Shown: piece by piece, positions 38,263-47,745 of the stretch
Numbering within the stretch: the first letter of the stretch is position 1
Layout of the letters: each line of letters starts with the position of its first letter
NCBI GenBank assembly: GCA_963821735.1
Contig: CAWGFK010000070.1
Span: 372,001-436,000 of the forward strand
Length of the DNA: 64,000 nt
Reading direction: 5' to 3'
DNA from: Laspinema sp963821735
Lineage (GTDB): Bacteria; Cyanobacteriota; Cyanobacteriia; Cyanobacteriales; Laspinemataceae
Notes under the pieces: generated by a model
Told to the model about the DNA's origin: nothing
The model's database searches: none
What the model saw: the letters and a program-made list of their open reading frames with translations, nothing else
Made by a program: the position numbers and the translations under genes

Positions 38263-38604
38263 TTAGGTTGAACCCAGATTGGCAAAATTGGACCGCTTAA
38301 TCTCGCAGGTGGCTTCAGCGGCGGATAAGCGCTCGATGACTTGATCCCCACTCATCAGACGCCTCAGCACCACTTGACCAATGGTGGAGGCCCCACTGGA
38401 TGAGGGGGAAATCGGCTTGACTTCCACCATGATCACGGAGTCTTCCACCCGATAGAGCCATAATTTTTCGTCATTATTCTCCAAAATGCAAAAATTTATT
38501 TTCTCGATTTCAGGTTCGCGTCTCCAGGCGACTGCATTCCACAGTCCTTCCACTCCCCAAACGCGACCAACGGTCCAGCCTTCTGTTAGAAAAAAATATT
38601 TCAC
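38263..38604 (-). CDS. Conserved hypothetical protein
   Basis: 113 residues with no named family. It is a compact mixed alpha/beta sequence with a Trp-rich start (WTVGRVWGVEGLWNAVAW), a strand-rich middle (ENNDEKLWLYRVEDSVIMVE) and a helical end (LRRLMSGDQVIERLSAAEAT). It lies upstream of psbB on the same strand, 408 bases away. The amino-acid pattern looks like a genuine folded protein and resembles small conserved cyanobacterial proteins, but no role can be given. Confidence 0.65.
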   Translation of the reverse strand: MKYFFLTEGWTVGRVWGVEGLWNAVAWRREPEIEKINFCILENNDEKLWLYRVEDSVIMVEVKPISPSSSGASTIGQVVLRRLMSGDQVIERLSAAEATCEIKRSNFANLGST

Positions 38605-38813
38605 GCACTCCCCTTGGCTTCAGACGAAGAATCTGCTGTTTTAAGATATCGCAAAAATACCCACTGTTTGAATTTTCCCTGATGAACTCCGGAGTTGCTA
38701 AATCCGGATACTGGGGTTCTGGGATTTCAGGTTTTCCCAAATCCGGGTTGGTGCAAAACCGGGTTGAACACAACTGTCATTCATTGATGTTCTGGATTGT
38801 TGTAATTTAACCC

Positions 38814-38999
38814 ATGTCTAAGTTGCCATCCCCGAAAGACCCCCAGGGAGCGCTATGGGTCCGCACCCTGGACTATTTGTTACTGTTGGCTCTGGTTGCT
38901 GGGGCGATCGCCTCTGGAGTGAGTATTTTTTCTAAGTCGGATTGGCTGGTTCGTTCCGATCGCACGGCGATCGCCCCCAATCGCCTGTTTAGACCCTAA
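38814..38999 (+). CDS. Small single-helix membrane protein
   Basis: 61 residues: a polar N-terminus (PSPKDPQGALWVRTLDY), one membrane helix (LLLLALVAGAIASGVSIF) and a short basic tail. Small proteins of this shape are common in cyanobacterial thylakoid or plasma membranes. No family is recognised. The ATG start and the clear helix support it as real. Confidence 0.55.
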   Translation: MSKLPSPKDPQGALWVRTLDYLLLLALVAGAIASGVSIFSKSDWLVRSDRTAIAPNRLFRP

Positions 39000-39186
39000 A
39001 CCGCAAAGGGAGGGACTGACCGCCTATCTATATAATGTTGTTTAAAATAATTTCTGCTTTACGCCCTTTCAATTATTCGTTCTTTTTTCTTTCATGCTGG
39101 GTGAATTAAAGACCCTGGCGATCGCCTCACTTTCAGACAAAGGCTGCGCTACACTCTGAATTATCCCCGTTTGTGCCTAATCTGTT

Positions 39187-39816
39187 ATGAATCTTCAAAC
39201 TCCACGCTCTTTGTTGATTTTTGGGATGGCGATCGCCGCTAGTTGTCTCGGATTACCCTGGCGTGCAACGGGAGAAGCAACCGCCATTGTAGGAAATTGT
39301 GCCGAGTTCGACTGTGTGGAACTGCTGAATGAATTACAAGAGATTTTCCCCGAGGCGATCGCCTCGGGGAAATCCGAATGTAGCCAGAATCAGTTCATCG
39401 GAATGAATCTGTGGGAACAGGATGACAGTCGTGGAGTTAGCCTGTTTTGCTGGAACGAAGAAAGAGATAATAACGCTGGGTATCGACAAGGCGTTTCCTT
39501 GGGTGTGTTTCCAGTTCCCGGAGAAGAAGAGAGCTTTGGCAGTTCCTGGAGATGTGGCGATCGCCTCTGCGAGGAACAACTGAGTGCCTTACAATCAACC
39601 TATCCCGAGGAAATGCGAAACCATGAACTCCAATGTGGCCTCCTCGGAGGAGATTTATCTCTATTAGTCTCTAAAGCCGAGCAAAAAGTTGACATTCAAT
39701 GTGTCTTTTCTGCCGGTGCGATTTTAGTGGATATCGATGAAGATGGCGTATCCGATGGCGAGAATAGTCAAGGAACCTTTTTGGATTATATCCTCGGCTC
39801 ATTTCCCCTGCCGTAG
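39187..39816 (+). CDS. Secreted Cys-rich hypothetical protein with duplicated domain
   Basis: 209 residues. A signal segment (LLIFGMAIAASCLGLPW) is followed by two related halves: one with NCAEFDCVELLNELQEIFPE...CSQNQ, the other with WRCGDRLCEEQLSALQSTYPE...LQCGL, so an internal duplication with paired cysteines is likely. The end is acidic (VDIDEDGVSDGENS). Probably folded with disulphides outside the cytoplasm. No family is recognised. It converges on the Uma2 gene at 39883. Confidence 0.7.
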   Translation: MNLQTPRSLLIFGMAIAASCLGLPWRATGEATAIVGNCAEFDCVELLNELQEIFPEAIASGKSECSQNQFIGMNLWEQDDSRGVSLFCWNEERDNNAGYRQGVSLGVFPVPGEEESFGSSWRCGDRLCEEQLSALQSTYPEEMRNHELQCGLLGGDLSLLVSKAEQKVDIQCVFSAGAILVDIDEDGVSDGENSQGTFLDYILGSFPLP

Positions 39817-39882
39817 GAGGCTCTGAGAGAATTAGCGATCATCATTTTGCCCTGTGCAAATAGCGCCTTTTTATAAGATAGC

Positions 39883-40449
39883 TTACCAATCCCAGGTTTC
39901 AAATAGATCGGAAACGGCTAGGGAAAACCCGGGTATAATGTCTTCTCCATCGAGCCGATCGCCTGAGCGCAAAAAACCATCGGGTTCGGGGGTATGGTAA
40001 ACTAACACAAACTTTTCATCGGGATGAATGACCCAGACTAACTGGGTATCATTCTCGAAATATTCTACGATTTTACTATGGATTTCTTCTACAGTATTGC
40101 TAGGAGATAAAATTTCAATGGCTAGATCCGGTGAGCCTTGAAAAAATCCTCGGGGGGGTCGGGTTAACCCTTGCAGTCGGTTTTTGGCAACAAAGGAAAC
40201 ATCTGGAGCGCGTTTATTCCCATTTTTGAGGGTAAAGGCTGTACTGGAATCGCAAATGGCACCGAGTTTATTGGGTTTGACTATTGTGATTAAAGCGGCT
40301 ACTAAAATGCAGGCGATATAGCCATGTTCCATCCCGGAATTTCCCATGTCTATGACTTCTCCATTGACTAACTCGTACTGATTTCCATCTCTGGATAAGG
40401 CGATAAATTCTTCATCAGTCCAGTATTTTTGTTTAGTGGAAATGGTCAT
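39883..40449 (-). CDS. Uma2 family (PD-(D/E)XK-like) protein
   Basis: 188 residues of the Uma2/DUF820 family, as at 8517-9083 but well diverged from it. Family marks are YELVNGEVIDMGNSGMEHGY near the start, RAPDVSFV in the middle, SPDLAIEILSPSN (acidic core) and the helix HSKIVEYFENDTQLVWVIHP. A stand-alone gene followed by repeats on its 5' side. Nuclease activity is predicted from fold only. Confidence 0.9.
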   Translation of the reverse strand: MTISTKQKYWTDEEFIALSRDGNQYELVNGEVIDMGNSGMEHGYIACILVAALITIVKPNKLGAICDSSTAFTLKNGNKRAPDVSFVAKNRLQGLTRPPRGFFQGSPDLAIEILSPSNTVEEIHSKIVEYFENDTQLVWVIHPDEKFVLVYHTPEPDGFLRSGDRLDGEDIIPGFSLAVSDLFETWDW

Positions 40450-40550
40450 GATTTTTATGGATAATAATCTCTTAAATGGGGGTTTGGATTTTTGAAAAGC
40501 TGATGAGGTGGGGAGGTTGGGTTATGGAATTGTGGCATGGGGGAGGGGGA

Positions 40551-40640
40551 TAACGACTGAAGTCGTTACTACGAACAAAAGAGAACGACTGAAGTCGTTA
40601 CTACGAACAAAAGAGAACGACTGAAGTCGTTACTACGAAC
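40551..40640. repeat. Triple AACGACTGAAGTCGTTACTAC repeat
   Basis: Three exact copies of AACGACTGAAGTCGTTACTA plus CGAAC, separated by AAAAGAG, so a period of about 32 bases. The core is self-complementary. It is the same family as at 18095 and 25018. The spacers are 7 bases and identical, so this is not a CRISPR array. Confidence 0.9.
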
Positions 40641-40681
40641 ATTGATTTTCCCGAGTTACCCTCGGGAACAGCAATAGATGA

Positions 40682-41152
40682 TTATTGGAGGCGAGTGAGA
40701 GCTTCTCGGAGTTGTTGTTCGGATTGGGGATTGGTTTTAACGAGTTCGGTGATTTCGTTAAAGCGTTGGATGGTTAATCCGTTACTGGTGACTAGGGTTT
40801 TTGAGCCTTCGCAATAGTTGACGACGATCGCCTTGACTTCGCGATCGAGTTGGTTGACTGAATCGGTATTTCGGCAGTCAATGGCGGGAACGTAATTGAG
40901 GATGGTTTCAACTTCTTGGTAGGCTTGCGATCGCTGTTGTTCGATCGCCAGGATGGAACGAGCGTAGTTCTCCATTTCTTCGGGGGTAATGCTTTGCGCC
41001 GAGGCGGAATGCGTTCCAATCCAGTTGGCAGAGTCTAGGGAGAGATAGGGAACGGACCCGGTGAGGATTCCCAAGGCGGACAGTGCACCGACGCAGAGGA
41101 GTTTCACTCGGATTCCCTGAACATGGAAACGGGGCATTTTTAACATCATCAT
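40682..41152 (-). CDS. DUF4168 domain secreted protein
   Basis: 156 residues. A long N-region and hydrophobic segment (LLCVGALSALGILTGSV) with a site near SASAQ indicate export. The mature part, from SITPEEMENYARSILAIEQQ to IQRFNEITELVKTNPQSEQQ, is the helical DUF4168 domain. Two cysteines (DCRNT, NYCEG) might pair. DUF4168 proteins are small periplasmic helical proteins of unknown function. Confidence 0.82.
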   Translation of the reverse strand: MMMLKMPRFHVQGIRVKLLCVGALSALGILTGSVPYLSLDSANWIGTHSASAQSITPEEMENYARSILAIEQQRSQAYQEVETILNYVPAIDCRNTDSVNQLDREVKAIVVNYCEGSKTLVTSNGLTIQRFNEITELVKTNPQSEQQLREALTRLQ

Positions 41153-41393
41153 AACATCTATTGGTAAGAAATTTACTCAGAAAAAATCGGAAGAGTTGGG
41201 GAAAATGGAGCTTTTTTTGAGGGCAATAATCAATCCATGACAGAATAATAAAACTTAGATTTAATACTTTTATTCTGCTGATTTATCGCAGTAAATTTAC
41301 TCCAATTACCGGGTTTTGGCCTGCTTTTTATGATTCAATTCTACCGGGTTTAGTTCCGGTCGGGTGTTTTGAGAGGTCGGCTTTACAGAAATT

Positions 41394-42392
41394 TTACCGA
41401 AAGGAAGTTTGGCGACAGAGTTGGCATAGTTCTATGGTTTTGGTTTGGAGGGTGGAAAGTTCTTCTGTCCCTCGTTTGAGGCTGACTTCTAGTTCGAGGA
41501 GTAGGGCTAAAATTTGTTCTAATTGGCCCAGGGAGAGGGCGCTGACTTCTTTTCTTAAGAAGTAAATTCGTTTAAAGTTGCCGATTTCCGCTGCAGCAGC
41601 GATCGCCTTTTCGTCGCGTTCACCACTTTCTATCATCAGTTTAACCCAGAACCAGGTTCTAAACTGCCCGGTGAGGGTGGCGGAAATTTTTAGGGCGGGT
41701 TCGTTACGGTTAATCAAATCTGCGACTAATTCTAAAGCGGTTCCTACATCTCCTTGGCGAATGGCACTGGCAAGCTGTAAGCTGTTTTGAGTCGTTGCGG
41801 TGACGAGTTGATCCACGGTGGCGGCGCTCAGGGGTTGAGGTCCGGCACTCAGGGAATACAGGTGCAACTTTTCCAGGGCATTATACAGCGATCGCGTATC
41901 ATTGCCGACGGATTCGGCCAACAGGTCCACGGCATCCGGGGTGAGTTTGACGCCTATTTCCTGGGCGACTTTGCGGACGGATGAGACGATTTCATCATGC
42001 TTCCAGGGGGGTAAGGGGGAAAATTCCTGGACTTTGCCGTACTTTTGTAACAGTTTGGTGGTTTTGAGTCTGCCATCGGGTTTGTTGGGGGTTGTCAGTA
42101 ACAGGACGTTGGTTTCGGGGATCACCGGCAGGGTGCGTTCCATTTCTGCTAAGACTTCGCCGGATGCCTGTTGACAAACGTTGGTATCCACCAACCAAAC
42201 AAAACGCCCTCCACTGCCAAAGGGCGGGGTGACGGATTGATTAAGGCCCTGAATCACGGCATCGGACTGTTCGGGGGAAATTTTGTCGGCGTTAAAGGTC
42301 GCCCAAGCGGGATCCAGGGTGCGATCGCGCAAAGCATTGACTGCTTTTGCCATTGCAAAGTCATCTGATCCCCAATAGAGGTAAATTGTCAT
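41394..42392 (-). CDS. holA: DNA polymerase III subunit delta
   Basis: 332 residues, the normal HolA length. A clamp-loader subunit that opens the sliding clamp. The N-terminus MTIYLYWGSDDFAMAKAVNA, then NVLLLTTPNKPDGRLKTTKL and the conserved VGNDTRSLYNALEKLHLYS, with a C-terminal helical collar (LEQILALLLELEVSLKRGTE), fit the family. It is divergent from the DUF1868 gene at 42585. Confidence 0.93.
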   Translation of the reverse strand: MTIYLYWGSDDFAMAKAVNALRDRTLDPAWATFNADKISPEQSDAVIQGLNQSVTPPFGSGGRFVWLVDTNVCQQASGEVLAEMERTLPVIPETNVLLLTTPNKPDGRLKTTKLLQKYGKVQEFSPLPPWKHDEIVSSVRKVAQEIGVKLTPDAVDLLAESVGNDTRSLYNALEKLHLYSLSAGPQPLSAATVDQLVTATTQNSLQLASAIRQGDVGTALELVADLINRNEPALKISATLTGQFRTWFWVKLMIESGERDEKAIAAAAEIGNFKRIYFLRKEVSALSLGQLEQILALLLELEVSLKRGTEELSTLQTKTIELCQLCRQTSFR

Positions 42393-42584
42393 ATAGAAGA
42401 CTATGGATAAGATCCCAGGGTCAAAAATACAGGAGGGTTAACCCTTCCTTTAAGATAAAAGAGATTGGCAATGGTCATACCACTGATCCCCGTTCAGGGC
42501 GCAAGGCTAAGAATGGAGTCATTCTCTGACACCTAAGACTATCGCGAAAACCTTTATAGATACAGACAAGAGAGGCAATAAGAA

Positions 42585-43367
42585 TTGGACGATACTTTAC
42601 AAACCTATTTGAATCGAGTGGCGCGGATGACCCTGAAAGACGCCTATCAGTCGGGACTCCAGCATATTCAGACCTCTCCCAAATTTCAGGTTCAAGAGGG
42701 TGGGGCCAGAAAGCCTGTGTCTTTTCCGGGGTACACGGTGATTACCCCACCGATGAGAGAAGATGTTGAGAATCAAGAGTTTTATAAAAATATCGAGAGT
42801 TGCCAACAACAACTACTGGAGATGCTGGAACCGGGTTTGATGGTGCCGGTCCCTGCGGATAGCTTTCATGTCACTCTAGCGGATTTAATTTGGGACGGCA
42901 GCTACCGAGATGCGTCAGCGGAAAAACCGGACTATGATGAGCAACTGCGATCGGCGATCGCCCAAAGTTTCCAGCAATGCAAGTCCCTTGCTGGGGGTCC
43001 AGCGATTCGCTGGCAGGCCCTCGGGGTGATGTTGCGGACTCGGGCGATCGGGATTTGTTTAGCGCCGAAAAATGAGCAATCCTACGAGCAAATCGTCCAA
43101 TTGCGGCGATCGATTTATCAAAATCAACAGTTAATGGGGTTAGGAATCGAGCAGCAGTATCATTTTACCGGCCATATTACTTTGGGCTATTTTGCGGAGA
43201 TTCCCTCCAGTTTGGACCGGGATCATCTCAGCAGTGTCTTAGCAGATTTTAATGATAAATGGCTGGATAGTCCCCAAGAAATTCTGATTCAAAAAGCTGA
43301 AATTCGCAAGTTTGACGATATGACTCGCTACTATCGAGAAGAAGATTGGCCGGTGTTTCAATTTTGA
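42585..43367 (+). CDS. DUF1868 / 2H-phosphoesterase-like protein
   Basis: 260 residues from a TTG start. Two HxT-type motifs, FHVTLAD in the first half and GHITLGYF in the second, are the paired histidines of the 2H phosphoesterase (LigT-like) fold that acts on 2',3'-cyclic or linear phosphodiesters; DUF1868 is a member of that clan. Between them lies GVMLRTRAIGICLAPKNE. Substrate unknown; RNA end or cyclic nucleotide processing is possible. It is followed 48 bases later by cobH, with no evident functional link. Confidence 0.85.
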   Translation: MDDTLQTYLNRVARMTLKDAYQSGLQHIQTSPKFQVQEGGARKPVSFPGYTVITPPMREDVENQEFYKNIESCQQQLLEMLEPGLMVPVPADSFHVTLADLIWDGSYRDASAEKPDYDEQLRSAIAQSFQQCKSLAGGPAIRWQALGVMLRTRAIGICLAPKNEQSYEQIVQLRRSIYQNQQLMGLGIEQQYHFTGHITLGYFAEIPSSLDRDHLSSVLADFNDKWLDSPQEILIQKAEIRKFDDMTRYYREEDWPVFQF

Positions 43368-43415
43368 CCAGGGGAGTAAAAGAATCAAGCCTAAAAAACC
43401 CAGGACAAAGGAGCA

Positions 43416-44030
43416 ATGACCTCACTGATTCATCCGATATTGCAACAGAGTTTTGCCGTCATTGATGCTGAGATTGGCGACCATTCTTTTACTCCTGCTG
43501 AATATGAAATTGTTCGGCGGGTGATTCATAGTACCGCCGATTTTGAATTTAAAGACTTGATGACATTTAGTCCAGGGGCGATTGAAGGGGCGATCGCCGC
43601 CTTGCGTCGGGGGGTTCCCGTGGTGACGGATGTCAGCATGGTAAAACAGGGTATCAGCGGGTTGCTTGCCAAAACTTTTGCCAATCCCTTACACTCTGCG
43701 GTAGAACGGGTCCCGGTGGCGGCTGAGGGCAAAACCCGCACGGAAATGGGGCTGTTGCAATGCTTTGCGGAATTTCCTGAAGCGATTTATGCGATCGGGA
43801 ATGCGCCAACCGCTTTGTTGGCCCTGTGCGAGGTCCTCCCCCAGTCCCCGATTCAACCGGCCCTAGTGATTGGCGCACCTGTGGGGTTTGTTTCGGTGGT
43901 GGAATCTAAGGCGGTACTGGCACAGCAGAATGTCCCCCAGATTATCATAAACGGTCGGAAAGGGGGTTCTCCTGCTACGGCTGCGATCGTTAATGCGTTA
44001 ATTCTGTTGGCTTGGCAACGAGAAAATTAA
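43416..44030 (+). CDS. cobH: Precorrin-8X methylmutase
   Basis: 204 residues (CobH/CbiC). Moves a methyl group from C-11 to C-12 of precorrin-8X to give hydrogenobyrinate, or cobyrinate in the anaerobic route. Visible motifs are RRVIHSTADFEF (catalytic His), PGAIEGAIAALRRGVPVVTD and the late INGRKGGSPATAAIVNAL. A good ribosome site (AAAGGAG) precedes the ATG. It is followed by a terminator and then by cobL on the same strand, so the two cobalamin genes are close but may be separate transcripts. Confidence 0.96.
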   Translation: MTSLIHPILQQSFAVIDAEIGDHSFTPAEYEIVRRVIHSTADFEFKDLMTFSPGAIEGAIAALRRGVPVVTDVSMVKQGISGLLAKTFANPLHSAVERVPVAAEGKTRTEMGLLQCFAEFPEAIYAIGNAPTALLALCEVLPQSPIQPALVIGAPVGFVSVVESKAVLAQQNVPQIIINGRKGGSPATAAIVNALILLAWQREN

Positions 44031-44068
44031 AACTCGAAAACCCCAAGATTTTGAATGATTATACCCCT

Positions 44069-44096
44069 AGCGAGCATCTAGCTCGCTTCCTTTTTA
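44069..44096 (+). terminator. Terminator after cobH
   Basis: AGCGAG (44069-44074), loop CATCTAG, CTCGCT (44082-44087), then TCCTTTTT. The core GCGAGCATCTAGCTCGC resembles the palindrome at 15809. Confidence 0.7.
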
Positions 44097-44174
44097 AAAA
44101 AACAACTAAAAAAACAGCAATGTTTTGAAATTTAATGGTATAAACTCAGTGGCGATCGCAACGAAAATAAACGG

Positions 44175-45464
44175 ATGATTCATGTAATCGGAATTGGGTT
44201 GGATGGAATAGCGGGACTCACGGAACCCGTGCGCCAAATTATCGAATCGGCGAATCTTCTCGTGGGAAGCGATCGCCACTTGAGTTATTTTCCCCTGCAT
44301 CCAGCCGAACGCCTGGTTATCGAAGACATTGGTCTAACCTTTAAAACCCTCTGCCGTCAGTTAATTCGCTGGAATTCCGGTTCAGTAGACAGTCCCGCAG
44401 ACCGAAATCTGGTGGTTCTCACCAGTGGGGACCCGTTATTTTTTGGATTAGGACGGTTACTGTTAGCGGAACTCCCGGCGGATCAGCTTTATTTTCATCC
44501 CCATTTAAGCTGCATTCAATTAGCATTTAGTCGCATTAAAGTTCCCTGGCAAGATGCCCGAATTGTCAGTGCTCATGGACGTACCTTAGATGAAGTTTTA
44601 ACCGTATTGCGCGAAGGTGCATCCAAAGTTGCCATCCTCACCGATGGCAAAAATACTCCTAGTACAATTGCGCGTCTGCTGCTGTCATTGGATTTACCCA
44701 GTCGTTATGACTTTTGGGTTTGTGAAAACCTTGGCGGTTCTGATGAGCGCATTCAGGCTTTTCCCGTTCAGCAAACCGATGATATTATCGCTTTAGAATC
44801 CCAAACTTTTTCCTCCTTAAATGTGGTGGTTTTGGTGCGGCAGTTTGGTAATAATGAAAGATTAGATATTCATAGTTTACCCACATTTGGATTGCCCGAT
44901 AGTACCTTTTTAACCTTTAGCGATCGCCCCGGTTTGATGACGAAACGAGAAATTAGAATTCTCATTCTCGGAGAGTTGGGACTCCAATCCGGTCAAATTG
45001 TCTGGGATATTGGGGCGGGAACGGGTTCAGTTTCCATTGAAATTGGGCGATTATTTCCCAAATCTCAAATTTATGCCATTGAAAAAACTGGTGCAGGGAT
45101 TACTTTAATTGAGCAAAATTGTCAACGTCTCCAGGTGCGAAATGTGATTTCAATTCATGGTAGCGCCCCGGATATTTTAGACCGACTTCCGGTTCCTCAG
45201 CGGATTTTTATTGGGGGAACGGGAGGACAATTGCGGACGATTCTGGGGTTTTGTGGGGGACAATTAGCCAAAGGAGGAACAATGGCGATCGCCTTAGCCA
45301 CCTTAGAACATCTAAATGAGGCATTAAATTGGGTGAATGAACGCCAGTGGGATTATCGCATCTTGCAAGCGAATTTATCCCGTTCCGTTCCCATTGCTCA
45401 TCTTACCCGATTTTCCCCCTTAAATCCAGTGACAATTCTTACAATTAATAAGCCAGAATCTTAA
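44175..45464 (+). CDS. cobL: Precorrin-6Y C5,15-methyltransferase (CbiE-CbiT fusion)
   Basis: 429 residues. The N-terminal half (about 1-205) is a CbiE-type tetrapyrrole methyltransferase (VIGIGLDGIAGL, LVGSDRHLSYF, VVLTSGDPLFFGLGR). The C-terminal half (about 245-425) is the CbiT SAM-dependent methylase/decarboxylase with VWDIGAGTGSVSIEIG. Together they methylate C-5 and C-15 of precorrin-6Y and decarboxylate the C-12 side chain. It follows cobH by 144 bases, and the two carry out consecutive steps of corrin-ring synthesis. Confidence 0.96.
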   Translation: MIHVIGIGLDGIAGLTEPVRQIIESANLLVGSDRHLSYFPLHPAERLVIEDIGLTFKTLCRQLIRWNSGSVDSPADRNLVVLTSGDPLFFGLGRLLLAELPADQLYFHPHLSCIQLAFSRIKVPWQDARIVSAHGRTLDEVLTVLREGASKVAILTDGKNTPSTIARLLLSLDLPSRYDFWVCENLGGSDERIQAFPVQQTDDIIALESQTFSSLNVVVLVRQFGNNERLDIHSLPTFGLPDSTFLTFSDRPGLMTKREIRILILGELGLQSGQIVWDIGAGTGSVSIEIGRLFPKSQIYAIEKTGAGITLIEQNCQRLQVRNVISIHGSAPDILDRLPVPQRIFIGGTGGQLRTILGFCGGQLAKGGTMAIALATLEHLNEALNWVNERQWDYRILQANLSRSVPIAHLTRFSPLNPVTILTINKPES

Positions 45465-45548
45465 AAATTTAGTACAGCAGAGGAGTGAAAAATTGGGATT
45501 TTAACCAATTTTTGATAGGGAACAAGAAGCCTAATAAAAATCGATTTT

Positions 45549-47712
45549 TTAGTCCTGCGACTGACGCAACTGTTCAAACAAACAATACATATCCTGAGCA
45601 AACTTTTTAGGATTCCACAAGGGGGCGAGAGTTTCCGGTGTTTTGGATTGGATTAACTGCTGTTGAATTTGCTGATGGAAGCGGCGATCGCATCCGAAGC
45701 GAACTCCCCACGCCACATACTCCTCCCAACTCCATGCCACCCCCGCTTGAATTCCCAAAGTTTGTAAGAAAGAATAGCCCATTCGGGAGAGAAATTGTTC
45801 CCCACTGCGGGTCACCAGAGGGAGGTTAAACCATAACGCTTCTAAGGTATGGGTTCCTCCATTATAGGGATAAGAATCGAGTAAAACATCAGCTAATAAA
45901 TAGAGGGTTCGATGTTCTTCTTCTGTGCGAGTTCGGGGTAAAAAATGAATGCGAGAAAAACTGACATTTTGTAGCTGGCATTCTTGTTGATAGTTGGCAG
46001 AAATAACCGTGCGATCGCCTTTTCCTTTGTAGAGTAAAACACTATCAGGGACTTGCTTGAGAATGGCAACTTGAGCGCGGACTAAATCCCCATTAAATTT
46101 ACGTCCTGGGGCGACACAGAGATAAACCACCTGGTTAGAATTAATGCCCAAAGAATGTCTCAGGGTATCGCTGTCGGCTTCCAGGCGCTCAAATCCGGAA
46201 CTCGCCACAAAAGAATCTGGCATCCGAATTATTTGTTCTTGATAGTAGGATTCGCTTCCCTGGGGGTGAGTCTGCCAATCCCCAAGCACATAGTTTTTGG
46301 AGGAAATAAACGGCGCATCAAAGCCCAACCAAGAGATACAAATTGGGGCTGGATGAGAGGCTAATATTTCAATATTTGTATCAATCGTTAAGGAGTCTAA
46401 ATCAATTAAAATATCTAAGTTGTCATTCTGGATTTCTTGACAAATAGTTTGACGGTTGACTCCGCCAGGGGGATGATAGAATTTAGCCGCTAAGTTTTCA
46501 AACATAGTCGTGCGATCGTCCGGTTGGAGAGGACCTGTGACATACAGATACAGATCCGGGGTGAGTTGAGATAACTCGCGTAGGATATCTGCACTGCACC
46601 ACCCCACAGAATGCCGCTTGTAATGGGGGGAAATGATGCCAATTTTTAACGGAGTTTGAAGCAAGACGACGGGGGAAATTATGGGAGGTAGGGGGAGTCT
46701 GGAAGCCCGGTAAAGTGGGAATAAAGCGTTCAGCAATTTTGCGATAAAAGTGAGAATTTTGGGGGAGATCATCGCGGATATTGGTGAGGATATAAAAGCT
46801 GTTGTAATACAGGCGTTGGATATCCCGATCGCAGAGGGTATCTAAATTTTTCAGGACTTGCGACTCTAAGGTTAAAAAATGGTGGTAGGCATTTTGAGCG
46901 CTGCCTGCTTTCAGATAGGCACTAATCCAGGCGATCGCTGCCATTGATTGCCTTTCCCCTTGACAGTGTTCTATATAGCAGTCGGCAGCTTTACGCGCAG
47001 CGGAAAAGTTATCAGAACTGCTGAATAATTCATATAAATTCCAATGCGCTTCTACTAAGTTGGGTTGAAGGGATATCGCCGTTTTATAGCTGTTTATGGC
47101 TTCTTCCATCCACCCTTGATGTCGGTGAATAATACCTAAATGAACATGAGCTTCCGCTGAAGTGGGTTCAAGTTCTAAAGTTTTTTGAAATAACGAACGG
47201 GCTTCTTCTAACTCTCCTTGATTCATCAAGTCCGTACCCAAGGTAAAATAACTAGAAGCGCCGACTAATTTGGGGTTGATATTAATGGCTTGTTTTTGAT
47301 AAAATATCCCTTGCTTGATGTCTCCAGTTTCTTTGAAGACTTTCCCTAAGTTCCAGTAGAGTCCCGCTAAATTGGGGTTGAATTCTAGGGCGGTTTGATA
47401 GGCGGCGATCGCCCGAGGAAAATCTCCTTGCTGGTAGTAGATAGTCCCGAGGTTTCCGTGGGCCTCTGCAAACTCAGGACACAGCGCGATCGACCATTGG
47501 TAAGCCCGAATTGCCGCCTCAAGTTTACCTGATTCTTTTAACAGATTCCCCAGGAGTTTGTAACTGGGGGCAAAATCGGGCTGAATTTGAATCAATTGAT
47601 GACACAAAGACAGGGCAACCTTGAGGTTCCCTTGTCGGTAATATCCCTCTGCTTGGTGAGTTAAGTCCTCAACTTGCTGATCCAATGTGTTGGCCGAGTT
47701 GGTTGAATTCAT
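45549..47712 (-). CDS. TPR - GT41 O-GlcNAc-transferase-like protein, one frameshift
   Basis: About 720 residues once joined. The N-terminal half has some seven TPRs (AIRAYQWSIALCPEFAEAHG type). The C-terminal half resembles family 41 transferases: LKIGIISPHYKRHSVG, ICISWLGFDAP and DSYPYNGGTHTLEALWFNLP. Such enzymes add a sugar to protein Ser/Thr. The frames break at the five-G run 46671-46675; four G would give ...HNFPVVLLQTPLKIG. The 3n+1 length agrees. It lies 33 bases downstream of the GT61 protein gene on the same strand, so the pair is probably co-transcribed. Confidence 0.87.
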
Positions 47713-47745
47713 AGTATTTTTTTAACCGAACTGCACAGCTTGACC

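Noticed and set aside
40551..40640. CRISPR-like array
   Set aside because: Three copies with identical 7-base spacers and no cas genes nearby; this is a short tandem repeat.
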